This document shows, piece by piece, positions 47,829 to 58,705 of a stretch of DNA of 64,000 bases. The stretch spans positions 868,001 through 932,000 of the forward strand of contig JAQJZZ010000015.1 of NCBI GenBank assembly GCA_030077755.1, written 5' to 3'. This stretch comes from Filosporella fistucella (lineage: Eukaryota > Ascomycota > Leotiomycetes > Helotiales). How positions within the stretch are numbered: position 1 is the stretch's first letter; each line of letters starts with the position of its first letter. A program made the position numbers and the translations under genes. Below the pieces are notes generated by a model that saw only the letters and a program-made list of their open reading frames with translations, did no database searches and was not told the origin of the DNA.

Positions 47829-50683
47829 AAGAATACAAGCTGTTTGAAGGGTATTATACGAGTTTTGAGTGCTCCCTGGAAAATGGTATCGTTTGACTGG
47901 CGAAGCTGTCAAAGTTGCTTAATGTCGCTAGTCTGTCCTTCACGGTGAAATAATCTTGGGGTGAGGAATACCGAGAAAAAAAAGCAAATGTTTCGGAAGG
48001 ATCGAGGTGAATGGAAGAGTTGAGATAATCTCAGGTTAACGTACGCGTGAATATAGCAGAGGAGGAATATGTGACAATTTTGGGAGAAAATATTCTGGGA
48101 TGAGATCGCAGCTATATGATTGAATTTCAGTGGAGAAATACTACTACACCTGCAAAAACAGTACCTGAGGTCCTTTGCCTTACCATCTTCTCTGCGCGTG
48201 ACTACCGCCCTCAAGACGACTGCCTGCATTAGTCGTGGTTGATGCTCAATGGCGGACTCGTAGCCCTTGCCATGTTTGAGCATTTTTGCTGTTGAACACA
48301 GCCTCGATTCCTCAGAATCCGGAAATATCCTCAACATATCTAACTGTTGGGGACTGAAATGCAAGACAAGCCCCTACAGTAGACATGATTGAATGACACC
48401 AGGACACAAACCAGGAGGCGAATTCCAAAACAGTACAAGCTACTGGAAATGTCCACTTTGTACTGATGATATATGTTCATGCAAAGTATTCTTATCAAAA
48501 AACCTTACCGATCACTAAATTGGAGGTATTAACCAACTGTGTGAAGCGTAGAGTGATGTCAATAATGTGTGGCGAAAAGTCTCACTCCACGATAAGGCAG
48601 TCGCCAAAACGCAACATCTTTCTTCAGCATCGGACCACGAACGTGATTATGATTCAAATGTGAACAAAAGAGGTACTATAGAATTCTACCAGCAATAGTA
48701 GTCAAGTCACCTCGCCCAGTTTTCTGCTTCCAGCCAAAATCCTCTCGTTTATCAACCATTGAGTTCTCAGAAGCATCAGCTGAAAACACTGTAAGAATCA
48801 GGTTCATAGCAAGCGACGTGGCCCCGTGAAGTTGAACCCATGTGCTTTATGTGGAGCATTCTTCAACAGTCTATCATGAAATTGCCTTCCTCCTGATACA
48901 CGCTCGAACAAAGCCAATCACCAAGCTGACGATGCGTCCATGTCTCATTGGTAGGTCTGGACGTCCCACAGCTTGCCATTGGTCACGAAGCTGAATGGAT
49001 CGAGCGCATGATACTCAGTATTGGCATGCCAGCAATAACATTTCCTTTGCTCCACTCCTGGCAGCTTCGTAATACGCCAATATTCCCAACGGATTCGAGA
49101 CCCTTGAACAATCTCGTCAGGCCTGCCGCGAAATATTCAGGCTCCAAACCCAAAGCTTGTACTGGTATCTTATTTTCATTGCAGCTACTCCTTGTCAAAC
49201 TTCTCTAGCTTGAGGTGAGTAACGTGAGGGCGACGTCTTACTCAAAACTAATTAAGCGAGAGAAAGAGGGGGAATCAGGGCTAAGCTAAATCGGCACAAT
49301 ACAAGCAGATACTTTTAGATGGTACGGACAGTCTTAGCTTTGTATAAATACCCTGTGCGACCTACAAAACAGAGCATTATGTGTGGGTTGCGGGGAGTTC
49401 AGATATCACTATACATCAGAATTCTTTTCTCATTCGACCACTAAACTTACACCCTGCTAGGCAGGCGTGTCGAGTAGTCTTTTTATTTCTTCTATATATA
49501 TAATACGCATAGTCCACCATAAAGTCTCCCCTGTATTTGTGGAAACAAAAGTTGTCGAGTTTACAATTGCTGTAATCAAGTCATGCACTCCTGTCCAGGT
49601 AATCATTAGGCGAGTCACTGCTAGTCTTGCTTTAACTTGCAATCCGTTACAGATAAACTTCATCTTTGCGTATCCCTTAGGGAAGTTAGTTCAGTCCCAG
49701 ATTATTACAAACAAAAGACTGGATATAATCGAGTGCAGAGCAGCACGAGATGAACTTATTTTCGAATGGCTTTTCACCACATGCAAAATACTCGATACCT
49801 CGATGGTTCATGTGCATGGCCCGTGGAGGAACTTTGGATTAAGTCTAAGAAGAAAAAAGATGAAAAATACCCCTTATTCCATGTTCAGACCCTCTTGCAC
49901 AATAACTAGTTTAGTTACTACGAAAATTGTCTAGCATAGCTAGAGGCATTGGAGTTCCTGTTTCTCAATGGGCACAAGCAATAGAATCTTCCAGTAATAC
50001 ATGCATTCGAAATCAGTGAATCCGCATTAAGAGCGGCGATGTTCTCTGAATCCCAAACCCGAGAATGCTCATGATGAGTGACTATTCACTGACAATCACG
50101 TCAAAAGCATCTAGCAAGTCGTGTATCATGTGATCGAGGTCTACTAAGTAATTGCTTGCCAGCATGATGTGAGGCTAAAAAAGTGGTCAGACTCTCGGAA
50201 TCGAATTCCTTCATCCAAGCATTCGAGAAGAGATCCCTCGCCGAGACCGAACTTGCTGCCCAATAATGCTCGCGATTCCCGGTGAGCGAGCGAAAAATCA
50301 GACAATCGTGATTGGGTTGTGTTTGCAGCCAGCTTGACTTGGCCACCTCACAGCCCGAACCATGGCCTAAAAAAACAAATGTTTTCTACACAGTTCGGCG
50401 TTAGCTGCACAAGACCAAATCTATTTTCAGCCTCAAGACTCACCATAAAACCTAGGGGTCGATCACCTCAGTGTATTTTGGCGCTTGGTCAACTTTCCAT
50501 GCTATAATATTGTTTACGCTCTTTTCATTATATTACGCTAGACTTATACCTTATTTTATTAGATCATACGCACTCATTATCCTTTTATACTACTTAAAAA
50601 TTTCATAACTGATAATCCTCTATATTATATTATAATTAGATCCCGTCCTCTTATTCATCAACGATTCTCCTTCTCCCCATCAC
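47829..50683. other. Gene-poor accessory interval
   Basis: Across 2.85 kb I cannot support a gene beyond the possible first exon of the neighbour (48184-48337). Frames at 48948-49208 and 49467-49934 lack domains, signal peptides and splice support. An AT-rich stretch lies at about 50500-50640. No TIR pair or transposase motif was found. Confidence 0.4.
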
Positions 50684-51202
50684 CTATCCACCACCACCTT
50701 TAGTATCCTGATCTCGACCTAGCACACTCATCCTATACTCAAACCCCTTCGCCTCCCAAAGTCTCATCATTTCATCCTGCGTCGCCACCCTCCGCTGACC
50801 CGTATAATCCATCTCCCCAAACTGCGCCCAGCACTCCCGAAGCTCCTCCTGCCTAAGAGGCCTCTTCATCAACGATTTATGAAATGAAGCATCCCTACGC
50901 TTCTCTCCTCGACGGCCCAAGCATGCGCACATGTATCCAATGGCCACCATGACTGCTATCCAGCCGAGGGTTCCGCCAACTATGATGATGATGTTTTTGG
51001 CTGAGGAGAAAAGAGGTTATTCATATGATTTCAGGGGGATTATCGCACAGGGATCTGTACTTCTACTTTGTGAAGCGGTAGGAGATGTTTCATCGCGCGG
51101 CTGAGAGCGGGTTGAAGTCAACGCTCCAGAAAATGAAGGAGTAGGAGTCGCCGTCGCGACACCAAGAATAAGCGAGCTGAGGAGAAATTGTAGACTCGAC
51201 AT
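50684..51202 (-). CDS. Small secreted/type I membrane protein
   Basis: Exons are 51202-51061 and 51000-50684, with a 60-nt phase-1 intron (GTACAG...CCTCAG), giving 152 aa. A signal peptide (MSSLQFLLSSLILGVATA) is followed by a short Ser/Thr-rich linker. One transmembrane helix is formed just after the intron (NIIIIVGGTLGWIAVMVAIGY). A basic cytosolic tail follows (LGRRGEKRRDASFHK, RQEELRECWAQFGEMDYTGQRR). A GTAGAA donor six bases upstream would keep the frame too. TATAAA lies on the minus strand at 51278-51273, about 75 bases before the ATG. I do not know the family. The compact head-TM-tail plan is common among small fungal plasma-membrane proteins. Confidence 0.65.
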
Positions 51203-51720
51203 CTTCGTTTTGAGGTATGCTGGCTGAGATAAAAATGATGTATTGCTGGCTGGAAGTAAGGTCGACTTGATGTTTATATCTTGTTCTTCTGTTCATTCAG
51301 ACGCCAAGTATACTAGAGGAGGCGCGGTCGTGACGCACGTGAGACATTTGAGTTGGGCAGTGTCGTTCAGCTTGATGCAGCGACGAAGTGAAACATTCAG
51401 CCGCGAAAGGCGAAAGTCTGGGCAAGGCTTTTTCGTCAAGATTAAGTGTTTTCTTCCCTAATTTGTAGTTGGTATTCGTCTATCTAAGTCTATTGATTTC
51501 TACTTTCGATCAGGGTCTACCTTGGGTGCATGCCAAACGCCAATAAAGTTTCAGGGTCTCAGATATGTTTTGCTCGACGGCCGGAGCATAATAGGATGAA
51601 CTCCATCCCGTCGGTATCTCATTATGCCGATCAGCAATCGCGAGGAATATACTCTCTAGCAGGGGTAATAATTGTAAATGCAAGGGTTTATGCTCCATGA
51701 TGCTGCTTTAAGTAAACTGC
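51203..51720. other. Intergenic, flank of the transposon relic
   Basis: This holds the promoter of the small membrane-protein gene and the left flank of the Tc1/mariner relic. A GCTGCTTT at 51702-51709 is a possible left terminal repeat core. Confidence 0.35.
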
Positions 51721-52825
51721 CTAATATTTTGTATACCACCCGTCTGCGTCAATCACAGCCTGGCACCGGTTTTTCATACTACGTATAAGCTCCCTGATTC
51801 TCTCATAGGTAATAGAATCCCAGGCTTCTTGGATAACTTCTCGTAGCCTCTTATAAGAACTATGCACTTGTGGATAGTGCTCTTGGATATAATCCTTCAT
51901 ATCATCCCAAATCGTCTCAATTGGACTTAAATCAGGCGAGAAAGGAGGCCAATCGATTACTCTTAATTCTGCGGCTTGAATCACGGATTTTGTAAAGGCA
52001 GATGCGTGCCTAGGAGCATTATCTTGTTGCCATTGTAAGTGAGGGTATTCGGAAAGGATCTCGTCGACGATAGGGATTATAATCCCACAATAAGAGCCTT
52101 CGTTAATTGTCTCCCAGTCCTTCTCCCAAAATAGGCCTTTATGCTTGCCATATCGACCACTTATACACCCCTAAAACATCCACCCTATCTTCCTTCGGTG
52201 CTTGGATTGCACACAATCTTTGTGATATATCTCTTCTTGCCCGATTTTTCGTGTTATCCATACCCGTGTATGCTTTCCCGGTTGTGCCCAAGTCTCATCG
52301 CTCTAAAGGATATTATCCCATTGCTCGTCTGTCCAAGTAACGTGTTCTTGTGCCCATTCGAGTCTTAACCTCCTATTTGTCTCAGAAAGAGGTGGCTTTT
52401 GCCTTGATACCCGCCGTATAAAGCCCTCTCTCTTAAATGCAGTTCGAATAGCTTTCTCACAACATTCGAATCCAAGAATCGAAGGGATCTCTATCCATGG
52501 CGTTTCGCGATTCTCTTGAGAAGCTGTTACCCACTCGATTAGCCGCTTTCTTTGTGGAGTATTTAAAAGGATTTTGCGGCCTGATTTCTTTTGCTTTTGT
52601 GGTGTAAGACGGTGTGTGAGAGCGTAGCGGATTTGACGTGGTGTGTGCCCTGTTTGTAAAGCAATTTGAGAGATAGTAAAATGAGCGTCATTATAGAGAA
52701 CTTGGACTCGAAGTCTTTGGTCGCGCGTAAGCTCAGGTGCATATTCCTTAGGAACAGGTACATGCAATGTAGGCTCCATGAGTTGATTCTATTGTTTATA
52801 GTATAAAACTTAAGGTAAAAGCAGC
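51702..52825. mobile_element. Candidate extent of the Tc1/mariner element
   Basis: GCTGCTTT at 51702-51709 and its reverse complement AAAGCAGC at 52818-52825 flank the transposase frame closely. The match is only 8 bp with imperfect extension and no clear TA duplication, so the true ends may lie outside. Confidence 0.3.
51721..52779 (-). pseudogene. Tc1/mariner-type transposase, inactivated by two nonsense codons
   Basis: From ATG 52779 to the stop at 51721 one frame reads a 352-residue Tc1/mariner transposase. It has an N-terminal helix-turn-helix (LTRDQRLRVQVLYND, ISQIALQTGHTPRQIRYAL), a second HTH with QKPPLSETNRRLRLEWAQ, then the DDE catalytic core: SDETW, QQDNAPRHAS and SPDLSPIETIWDDMK. 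Two TAG codons interrupt it, at 52305-52303 (before SDETW) and 52173-52171 (before GCISGRYG). Both sit where Tc1 proteins have Trp, so both are TGG-to-TAG changes. On the opposite strand each is CpA to TpA, the RIP signature. No frameshift is seen, so inactivation looks recent. Short inverted GCTGCTTT/AAAGCAGC cores at 51702-51709 and 52818-52825 may mark the TIRs. Confidence 0.9.
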
Positions 52826-53219
52826 CTGCGTGCCCTTTAAATTCATTGGTGGGACCCCCTTGCTAGCGTAGAATCTACTAGAAGTGAAGTTACAATTATT
52901 TGGCCCGGGACCATAGTATGTTGCAGTCCGTAGCTTCCGGATTCCGACTCTGAATTTCAAGGCAGATAGTGGTCATAAAGCCGGGGCTGCCAAGCTTACA
53001 TTTAAACAGCTGTTTATACAAGACATTTTTTGATATATAGGTATTCATATATAGTGTAGTAGGGCCCCCAAATGTGGCTTTATTTATTCTCACGTAGGGT
53101 TATATACGTGGCTTCGGTTATTATACTTATATCCTCACTTTTCTTCCTGCCACCTTTTCCTTATTTAGACAACATGGCTTAAACAATAATATTACTTTTG
53201 CACCCTTACTTTTAATGGT

Positions 53220-54153
53220 GTGTTTTGTGAGCTCTTTTGCAATGTCACCAAGGAATTGGATGTGACCCTCCAGGATGAGCAATCCAGACGTGCATGGCAA
53301 ACCGATGGTGAAAGAATCATACTTCACATGATTTTACATCAGCAAGCAATGGGCGACTCTACTTTAAACAAGAAAATTATTGAGCTACAGGCAGCAGAGC
53401 CAACATGCATCATACGTGCGGCAAGCTATGAATATAAACGCCAACGTCATTATAATGGAGGAATATTACTCGGAGAAGCGGGAGGCAACCAAGAAGTTAT
53501 TCATAGACGTGGCCTCGGATCTCTTCTCTAGGCTCGAACTTTTGAAAGCTCATTCCTCGAAACGATCGATCCTGGAATCGAGTTGAGGCTAGACTGGAAA
53601 AGACGAATCCAAGGTTTTGAATATATGGATCTCATTGAAAATCGACCAACCATGTTTATCAAAGAGACAGAACTTAAAAGTACCTGTGGGCAATGGCCTA
53701 CCTTGGCAAGACAAAACGGGGCATTGAATTTTCTCGGAGAACAATTTGGGGAGGTTTTCCGATGTAGTTTGCGACACTCGAATTGTCGACTTTGTCCCAC
53801 CTTTAGAACAATACCGAGAGGAATGGATTCAGAAAAGGGGCAGTATGCACTTGCCTGAGAATTCAAGAGTTTGCATCAATGAACGCTCTCGTCAGCCTCC
53901 TGGTCCTCTGGAGAATGCGACCGTGGGAGTGGCCTTATTTGGATCTATATCTTTCAGATGGTTTAAGGACTTCAAACGTTCATTTGAATCATCAATAATG
54001 GGTACATCGACTATACCAAGCATACCCGGAGAAATCGAGGCTTTGCCCAAGCTCCCGCGGCAACTAGGTGTAAACACTCGACCGCACCGGCGGCCTTTAA
54101 GATCCGAAAAAAATTCATCCCAGAGTGGAATACCCAAGCTGCGAAACACCTAA
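53220..54153 (+). pseudogene. Frame-broken relic of an uncharacterised fungal protein gene
   Basis: Protein-like sequence continues across this stretch but changes frame. Frame one (53220-53531) reads ELDVTLQDEQSRRAWQTDG and HMILHQQ; a second (53380-53586) reads ASDLFSRLELLKAHSSKRS; a third (53583-53760) reads RIQGFEYMDLIENRPTMF and LNFLGEQFGE. From 53760 the next frame continues DVVCDTRIVDFVPPLEQYRE to 54153. A simple intron set does not repair all joins. The RIQGFEYMDLIE block and the later VALFGSISFRWFKDF resemble, from memory, the C-terminal half of a widespread fungal family of unknown function. Lying between a dead transposon and an AT-rich block, it is best read as a decayed gene. Confidence 0.45.
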
Positions 54154-54820
54154 TGGAAGTAGCCGATCCACGACAAACGATCACACGGGGCCGTTAGCAT
54201 CCATCTCTCTATTCCAGTACGGTTACAAGCCAAAGTACAACGAGAAGCGGATTCTCAAATAATGCAGACGTTGATTTTCGCACACCACTCAGATCGCCTC
54301 AAACAAGATCTGAAGATGACGGACATAGTACGTGTCAGTTACTCAAAAACATGACTCTGGACCCGAAAAGAAGGCTCGCGGCATACTGGCCCCCCTTTTG
54401 GTAAACCGGCCCCCCCTGCCTTCACGTGACCCAGGCACTTATTCTCAAATCTTATAAAAAAAATTAAACATGAATCAAACCACTTGGAATAAAGGCAGTA
54501 ACGCAAAGAATAATAGCAATTTAATTTAATTAAGCTTATATATTAATAATAATTCGCATAACCTTTAAAGCCTCCATAAGTAATAGTACTATAGAATACG
54601 CGGTATAATATATATTATTGATCTTATCGCCCGATTTTGCCAGTTAAAAGTAATAACTTTTTTTATTAAGATTTGGTGGCGACTCGTGTGACCCAAATCT
54701 CTCCCATATAAAAGTTATATATGGCCACCAGCGCATTTACTTCTTTTCCATTTCAGGAATTCTTCCTTACACCATAGAGGCATAGGAGGGATTTGCTTCT
54801 TCTGCCACGGGGAAGGCACC
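54154..54820. repeat. AT-rich block with tandem GGCCCCCC words
   Basis: At about 54381-54420 the word CTGGCCCCCC and then CCGGCCCCCCC occur 20 bases apart, separated by TTTTGGTAAA. Then from about 54440 to 54720 the sequence is strongly A/T-rich (TTTAATTTAATTAAGC, TATTAATAATAATTC). The sharp change suggests a truncated repeat terminus next to RIP-degraded DNA. I found no matching inverted copy in the window, so the element type is open. Confidence 0.4.
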
Positions 54821-55162
54821 ATGCCAGCAGACCTCGGCTTCGCATTTCTCAAAATTCATCAAAAGGTGGGCTATGGGACAGAAGCTATCGGAGAGGTGGT
54901 TCGACATTTAAAAGAGAATTGTGGGATTAAAGAGATCTATGTGTCTATCGACTATAGAGGAAAATATCGGATGCCAGAAAATTTTATAGAAAGTCGGACT
55001 CGTGAGAGGGGGTTATATAGTCATGTATGGATTGGGCAAAATGTGCAAGGGGCGACACTACGAGGCTTTGTGTTGCCGGGGATGCAGCCGTTAAAAGGGC
55101 AAGAGTTAATATGGGTAGGTAGTCAACTTGATTTTGATAGGGAAGGTGATATTGAAAGTTGA
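54821..55162 (+). pseudogene. GNAT-type acetyltransferase, 3' fragment
   Basis: The 113-codon frame starts ADLGFAFLKIHQKVGYGTEA, followed by EVVRHLKENCGIKEIYVSID: the acetyl-CoA-binding motif A/B of GNAT enzymes, with Gly-x-Gly-T at VGYGTEA. Upstream in frame CHGEGTMPADLGF continues for a few codons and then runs into the AT-rich block, so the N-terminal third of the domain is missing. The C-terminus (REGDIES) seems complete. It is probably a 5'-truncated copy inactivated by insertion or RIP in the adjacent block. An intact short protein is the less likely alternative. Confidence 0.55.
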
Positions 55163-55374
55163 TATCTAAAGATTGACTTGCCTAAGAATGAGGAGGACAA
55201 AATTACCAAAAACCATGTAGAGACCAATGAAATCCTATATTGGAGGGTTCTCCTAGAAGCATAGGTCCTGAGAGCCTTCCGATTCTCAGACCCTTATATA
55301 TTCCTGAGCCTATGGTCCCTTCAATCCCTATTACATGTGTTTGTAATACATGTCATCTTCCTGGAATAATATTA

Positions 55375-56424
55375 TTAGGCCCAATATCTTTCTCCCCGAG
55401 TCCTGCAAGCTCCTCTAACACAGTAATAGCTGACGGCACGAGGAGATACTGGACTCCTGAGCCAGGCCGTCTGCGAGGGGTCTTCTTTCCATGCAGCACA
55501 ACCAGTGTCGACAATTTTTATCACATGGTACTCAATAAATTTCGTCGAGGACCATATACAAACACTTTGACCTGGCCCCGCATCGCAATCGAGACCTTGC
55601 CCTGTCGTAACAGTGGACGAAACACCCAAACCGCCGGAAATAAATGAGCCTGTGTAAGCTCCTGTGAAGGACCAGCTGAGTTCAAATGAAGTAGAAGTTT
55701 GATGACTGATAGTACATGTGCCATCTCCACAGGAGAGAACATCAGTAAGTTGGACTTGAAGCCAAAGGTCGTGTGGATCGCCGTTGCCCCATAACCTGTA
55801 ATCAATCCTATAAGGACAAACTGGTGGAGCACGAGAAGCGAGGAGGTTCGACTTGGGCTCGGTATCGAGGCTTCGAGGCTGTTCACCAACCTCACTTCGT
55901 GCATGAACTTGACTTCTAGAGATCGAATCCATACTGGCAGCTGGAGAGCCGTGCAAGAAACATGACGGTGAGTTATCGATTGAATACACAGCGAGGGTCT
56001 TGGCGCTGGCCCAAGGAATCTGGCAGTCTAACAACGCGGCTTCGGGGCTATACATCGAGGTGCAGTAAACACCCCCATTCGATTCAGGCAGAGTATCCGC
56101 AACGTATGTTTTTCCCGCATATGAAATTTCCCCTAAAGCCTTTGTAGAGATATTCAAGAGAATTGGGGTCGTTGCGAACGAATCGGAATTGACAATGAGA
56201 GGTTCGCCTTCTACATAATCCTGGCAGAGTGGTGTTTCTAAGAGTTTTAATTGGGAATCTTTGGTGTAAATATCGATTGAGACCTTTTTGGAGGTGAGGT
56301 CGACGATCCATTTGAGTTGAATTTTGTCGGCGTTGCGGGACCGGATATCGATGGCAGTGGGAGATGCGAGAATCAGAGTCCCAGCGAAGCTGGCTGCTGC
56401 CGCTAAAGACGAAGAGAAATACAT
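55375..56424 (-). CDS. Secreted protein of unknown function
   Basis: An intronless 349-aa frame from the ATG at 56424. An upstream extension exists only from a TTG at 56493. The signal peptide is strong (MYFSSSLAAAASFAGTLILASP). The mature part has several cysteines (PLCQDY, VYCTSM, LLDCQI, PSCFLH, VCPYRI, VLSCGDGTCTI, LDCDAG, SVCIWS, DTGCAAW), likely disulphide-paired, and a Gly-rich segment GAYTGSFISGGLGVSS. One KR-poor linker (HARSEVGEQPRS) may separate two halves. I do not recognise a fold or enzyme motif; it could be a wall or effector-like protein. It is intact although flanked by relics, which argues that it is still maintained. Confidence 0.7.
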   Translation of the reverse strand: MYFSSSLAAAASFAGTLILASPTAIDIRSRNADKIQLKWIVDLTSKKVSIDIYTKDSQLKLLETPLCQDYVEGEPLIVNSDSFATTPILLNISTKALGEISYAGKTYVADTLPESNGGVYCTSMYSPEAALLDCQIPWASAKTLAVYSIDNSPSCFLHGSPAASMDSISRSQVHARSEVGEQPRSLDTEPKSNLLASRAPPVCPYRIDYRLWGNGDPHDLWLQVQLTDVLSCGDGTCTISHQTSTSFELSWSFTGAYTGSFISGGLGVSSTVTTGQGLDCDAGPGQSVCIWSSTKFIEYHVIKIVDTGCAAWKEDPSQTAWLRSPVSPRAVSYYCVRGACRTRGERYWA

Positions 56425-57634
56425 CTTTGACAATGGTTTGCTTCTCGGTATAGAAGGATAAGAGTAAGGTGAGGGAGGATGGGCCGATTGCAAGTAGATG
56501 AGAATGCAAACGATGATGAGTCCTGCTTAAGGAATGTTAACAGTTGTGGGCAGCAACGACTTCTTATAGAATGCTTAAAAGACACCTAGAGGCATAATTT
56601 GCCTATATGATGAGTTAACAAAATACGCATCTTGGTACCAAGAAGTAAGGTTGTTAAAGGCGCAGCAACTTTATAGTATTCTAACTTGTTTAGGAAGGCC
56701 GTGAAGAATCATCTTGCTAGGGAAGGGTTCGGTGATGATGATCCTTGTTTATCTATTCGAACTCAAATCCTGCATTGCAATATTATGAAAGGACAGCTTC
56801 CAAGTTAAGCTTATTATATAACTGCCTAGCCGGTTAAAAAGCAAAAACAAGCAAGTACAAGCAAACTCTTACGTTTATCGCTTCAGAAGTGGTAGTAAAT
56901 AGAATACTTGCTACTATGTTAATTGATATTAATCTTGCAATTTAAAGTCCACTAGCTAGAAATTGCGAGACTTCGCACATAAAATTGGTTCCTAATCTCA
57001 AGAGAGGTATATAGAGCTTTCCTCTTAGCTACTATTTTGCCCCCTTGTCAAAAGCGAGTGTATTTAGGCGGGCACGTCCAATTCTGAATATACAATCCCT
57101 TCAGACTACCTTAACTATACCGCCAATAAAGGGAATGGTTGCGATTGATTCGGACTTCAACTGCTTGTCTACATTAGGAATGTGCCAATGCAGTGATCGC
57201 TGCATTCCCGGCAGCAGTTTTTTCAAGCTTAAACTACGACAAATCGGAGCCCCTATAAACTAATTATACGAAACCTCACTCTCTAGGGGATAACACTCAT
57301 TCCAGAACACATCAGCAGCCTAAATATTAACAGAACACTAGAATCGAGTTCCTGTGCATTCTCTTAGGGCTTTCGAGTTCAGGAATCATTAGACGTGCAA
57401 TAACCTTTAAACTTTATACATACACAACTTAGATACCATATCAAGAGAATTCATAATACTAACTGCCTTTAACGTTTATTTCAGAATAATATCTTATTTT
57501 TTGAGGGGTATATCTGTTTGGGCTCAAAAAACCCGGCCTTGTTTAAGAAAAGGTCAAAGCTTAATTGGCCTTCTGGACTAGCCTACCCTCACCCAAAAGG
57601 GTAGGCACTCTCCGTAGGATTGCATACATGCATA
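56425..57634. other. Gene-poor interval left of the MITE
   Basis: No supported gene in 1.2 kb. Short frames (57045-57263) lack any motif. Composition is AT-leaning, as elsewhere in this part. Confidence 0.4.
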
Positions 57635-57814
57635 CTTCGTACATGGGCCGAAATAACCTGCCTTCAATGTCTGTGCTCCTTGGTGATAGACTGGCCTAAG
57701 AAGGCAAAAAAGACAGTAAACATAGAAGATTATTCCCTAAATCGCCCTCGCTTTGTAGAAAATTTGAGAAGTTGCACAGATATCAAAGGCAGGTTATTTC
57801 GGCCATATATGAAG
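57635..57814. mobile_element. MITE with long terminal inverted repeats and TA target duplication
   Basis: A 180-bp non-coding element. Its left end, 57635-57662, begins CTTCGTACATGGGCCGAAAT and ends ACCTGCC. The right end, 57788-57814, is its reverse complement with few mismatches (GGCAGGTTATTTCGGCCATA...GAAG). TA at 57633-57634 and TA at 57815-57816 flank it, the target-site duplication of Tc1/mariner-type elements. The interior has no coding capacity. A mariner-family enzyme would be needed in trans; the dead copy at 51.7-52.8 kb does not obviously share these ends. Confidence 0.75.
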
Positions 57815-57816
57815 TA

Positions 57817-58272
57817 CCCGTGGATAATCGACAAACCTTATTATCCATCCGATCACACAGCCTCCACCGGCTACCCGTACCAGCTAACTATCCAATCATG
57901 CCACTTGTATAAGATTCTTCAATCTTGTCTCTATATATGGTCTTGCGAGCTACCACGGGAAGAACCCCCCTTCTCGCTTCGCAACTAACCATTGCGCCAC
58001 ACTTACGGGGTAAATTCTCCGTTCGAATTGCATCTACAACATTATGGGAATTACGTGTAACGAGGCATGGTTTTCCAGGGTGATTTTGATTCCTTTCTGG
58101 CCAGTGCCATCCCCCGACCAATTCCCTTAAAGGTATATTATAATCTAGCTTACTATTTTAGTAATTAAGAGCCTTAAATCGCCCCCTGTTGTCACGATAC
58201 TTCATTCCCACAATACGTCGTATAGTAGTAGTATTGTGATGTGTTGGCATCTACCGTAGTACTGTCGTGTAG
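57817..58272. other. Upstream region of the 58-kb secreted-protein gene
   Basis: The promoter and any signal-peptide exon of the next gene should be here. A frame LASTVVLSCSIPDQKD at 58244-58291 looks signal-like, but its first ATG-capable codon is out of frame, and TAG triplets precede it. Confidence 0.35.
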
Positions 58273-58705
58273 CATCCCGGATCAGAAAGATCTATCGGCA
58301 GCCCCAATTGCCAACTCGCTGCCTAAAAACGGCCCCGAACTGGGAAACTGTGGTAGGGTAAGCTGTTCTTACAAGTCTGCGATCTGGTGGTGCAACGACG
58401 TAACATATATTACCTCAATGTAATCTATAAGATAAGCGAGAACTTACAGTTCCGTTCTATAGAATTCAAATCCAAAAATACTTGGCGGATTCAACGACAT
58501 CGCTGACGGCGCTGAATTCCTCATCGAAAAGTGCGAGTGGGGTGTTTGGCCCAGCATTGGCCAGTACATCTATATAATTCCAGGACAGGCGTTCCACCGC
58601 GAGAACTGGAATGTTATCGTCAGACATGATAAAGACAACTGCCAAGAGGCGCTATTCTCCAGCTGTACGCACTGGAACGTGATTCAACAGAGAGACGAGG
58701 AGTAG
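58273..58705 (+). CDS. Small secreted cysteine-containing protein, 5' end unresolved
   Basis: The second exon (58463-58705, 81 codons) contains no usable ATG and is easily missed. It reads NSNPKILGGFNDIADGAEF, LIEKCEWGVWPSIGQYIY, ENWNVIVRHDKDNC, SSCTHWNVI. The preceding exon, ending at 58399 before GTAACA, gives GNCGRVSCSYKSAIWWCND; joining across the 63-nt intron 58400-58462 (CTATAG acceptor) makes WWCNDNSNP in phase. From memory, this pattern (C-x-C, then CNDN, then Cys-rich C-terminus with WNVIV) belongs to a family of small secreted fungal proteins. The start and signal peptide could not be fixed: the signal-like stretch upstream is out of frame with its ATG, so the gene may have another 5' exon or a broken start. 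Confidence 0.5.

Noticed and set aside
49467..49934. A 155-residue plus-strand frame
   Set aside because: It starts at a non-ATG codon, and its residues show no domain; it lies in a decayed, AT-leaning interval.
51721..52779. Active Tc1/mariner transposase split by introns
   Set aside because: The two TAG codons interrupt conserved coding sequence on both sides with no GT-AG pair that removes them.
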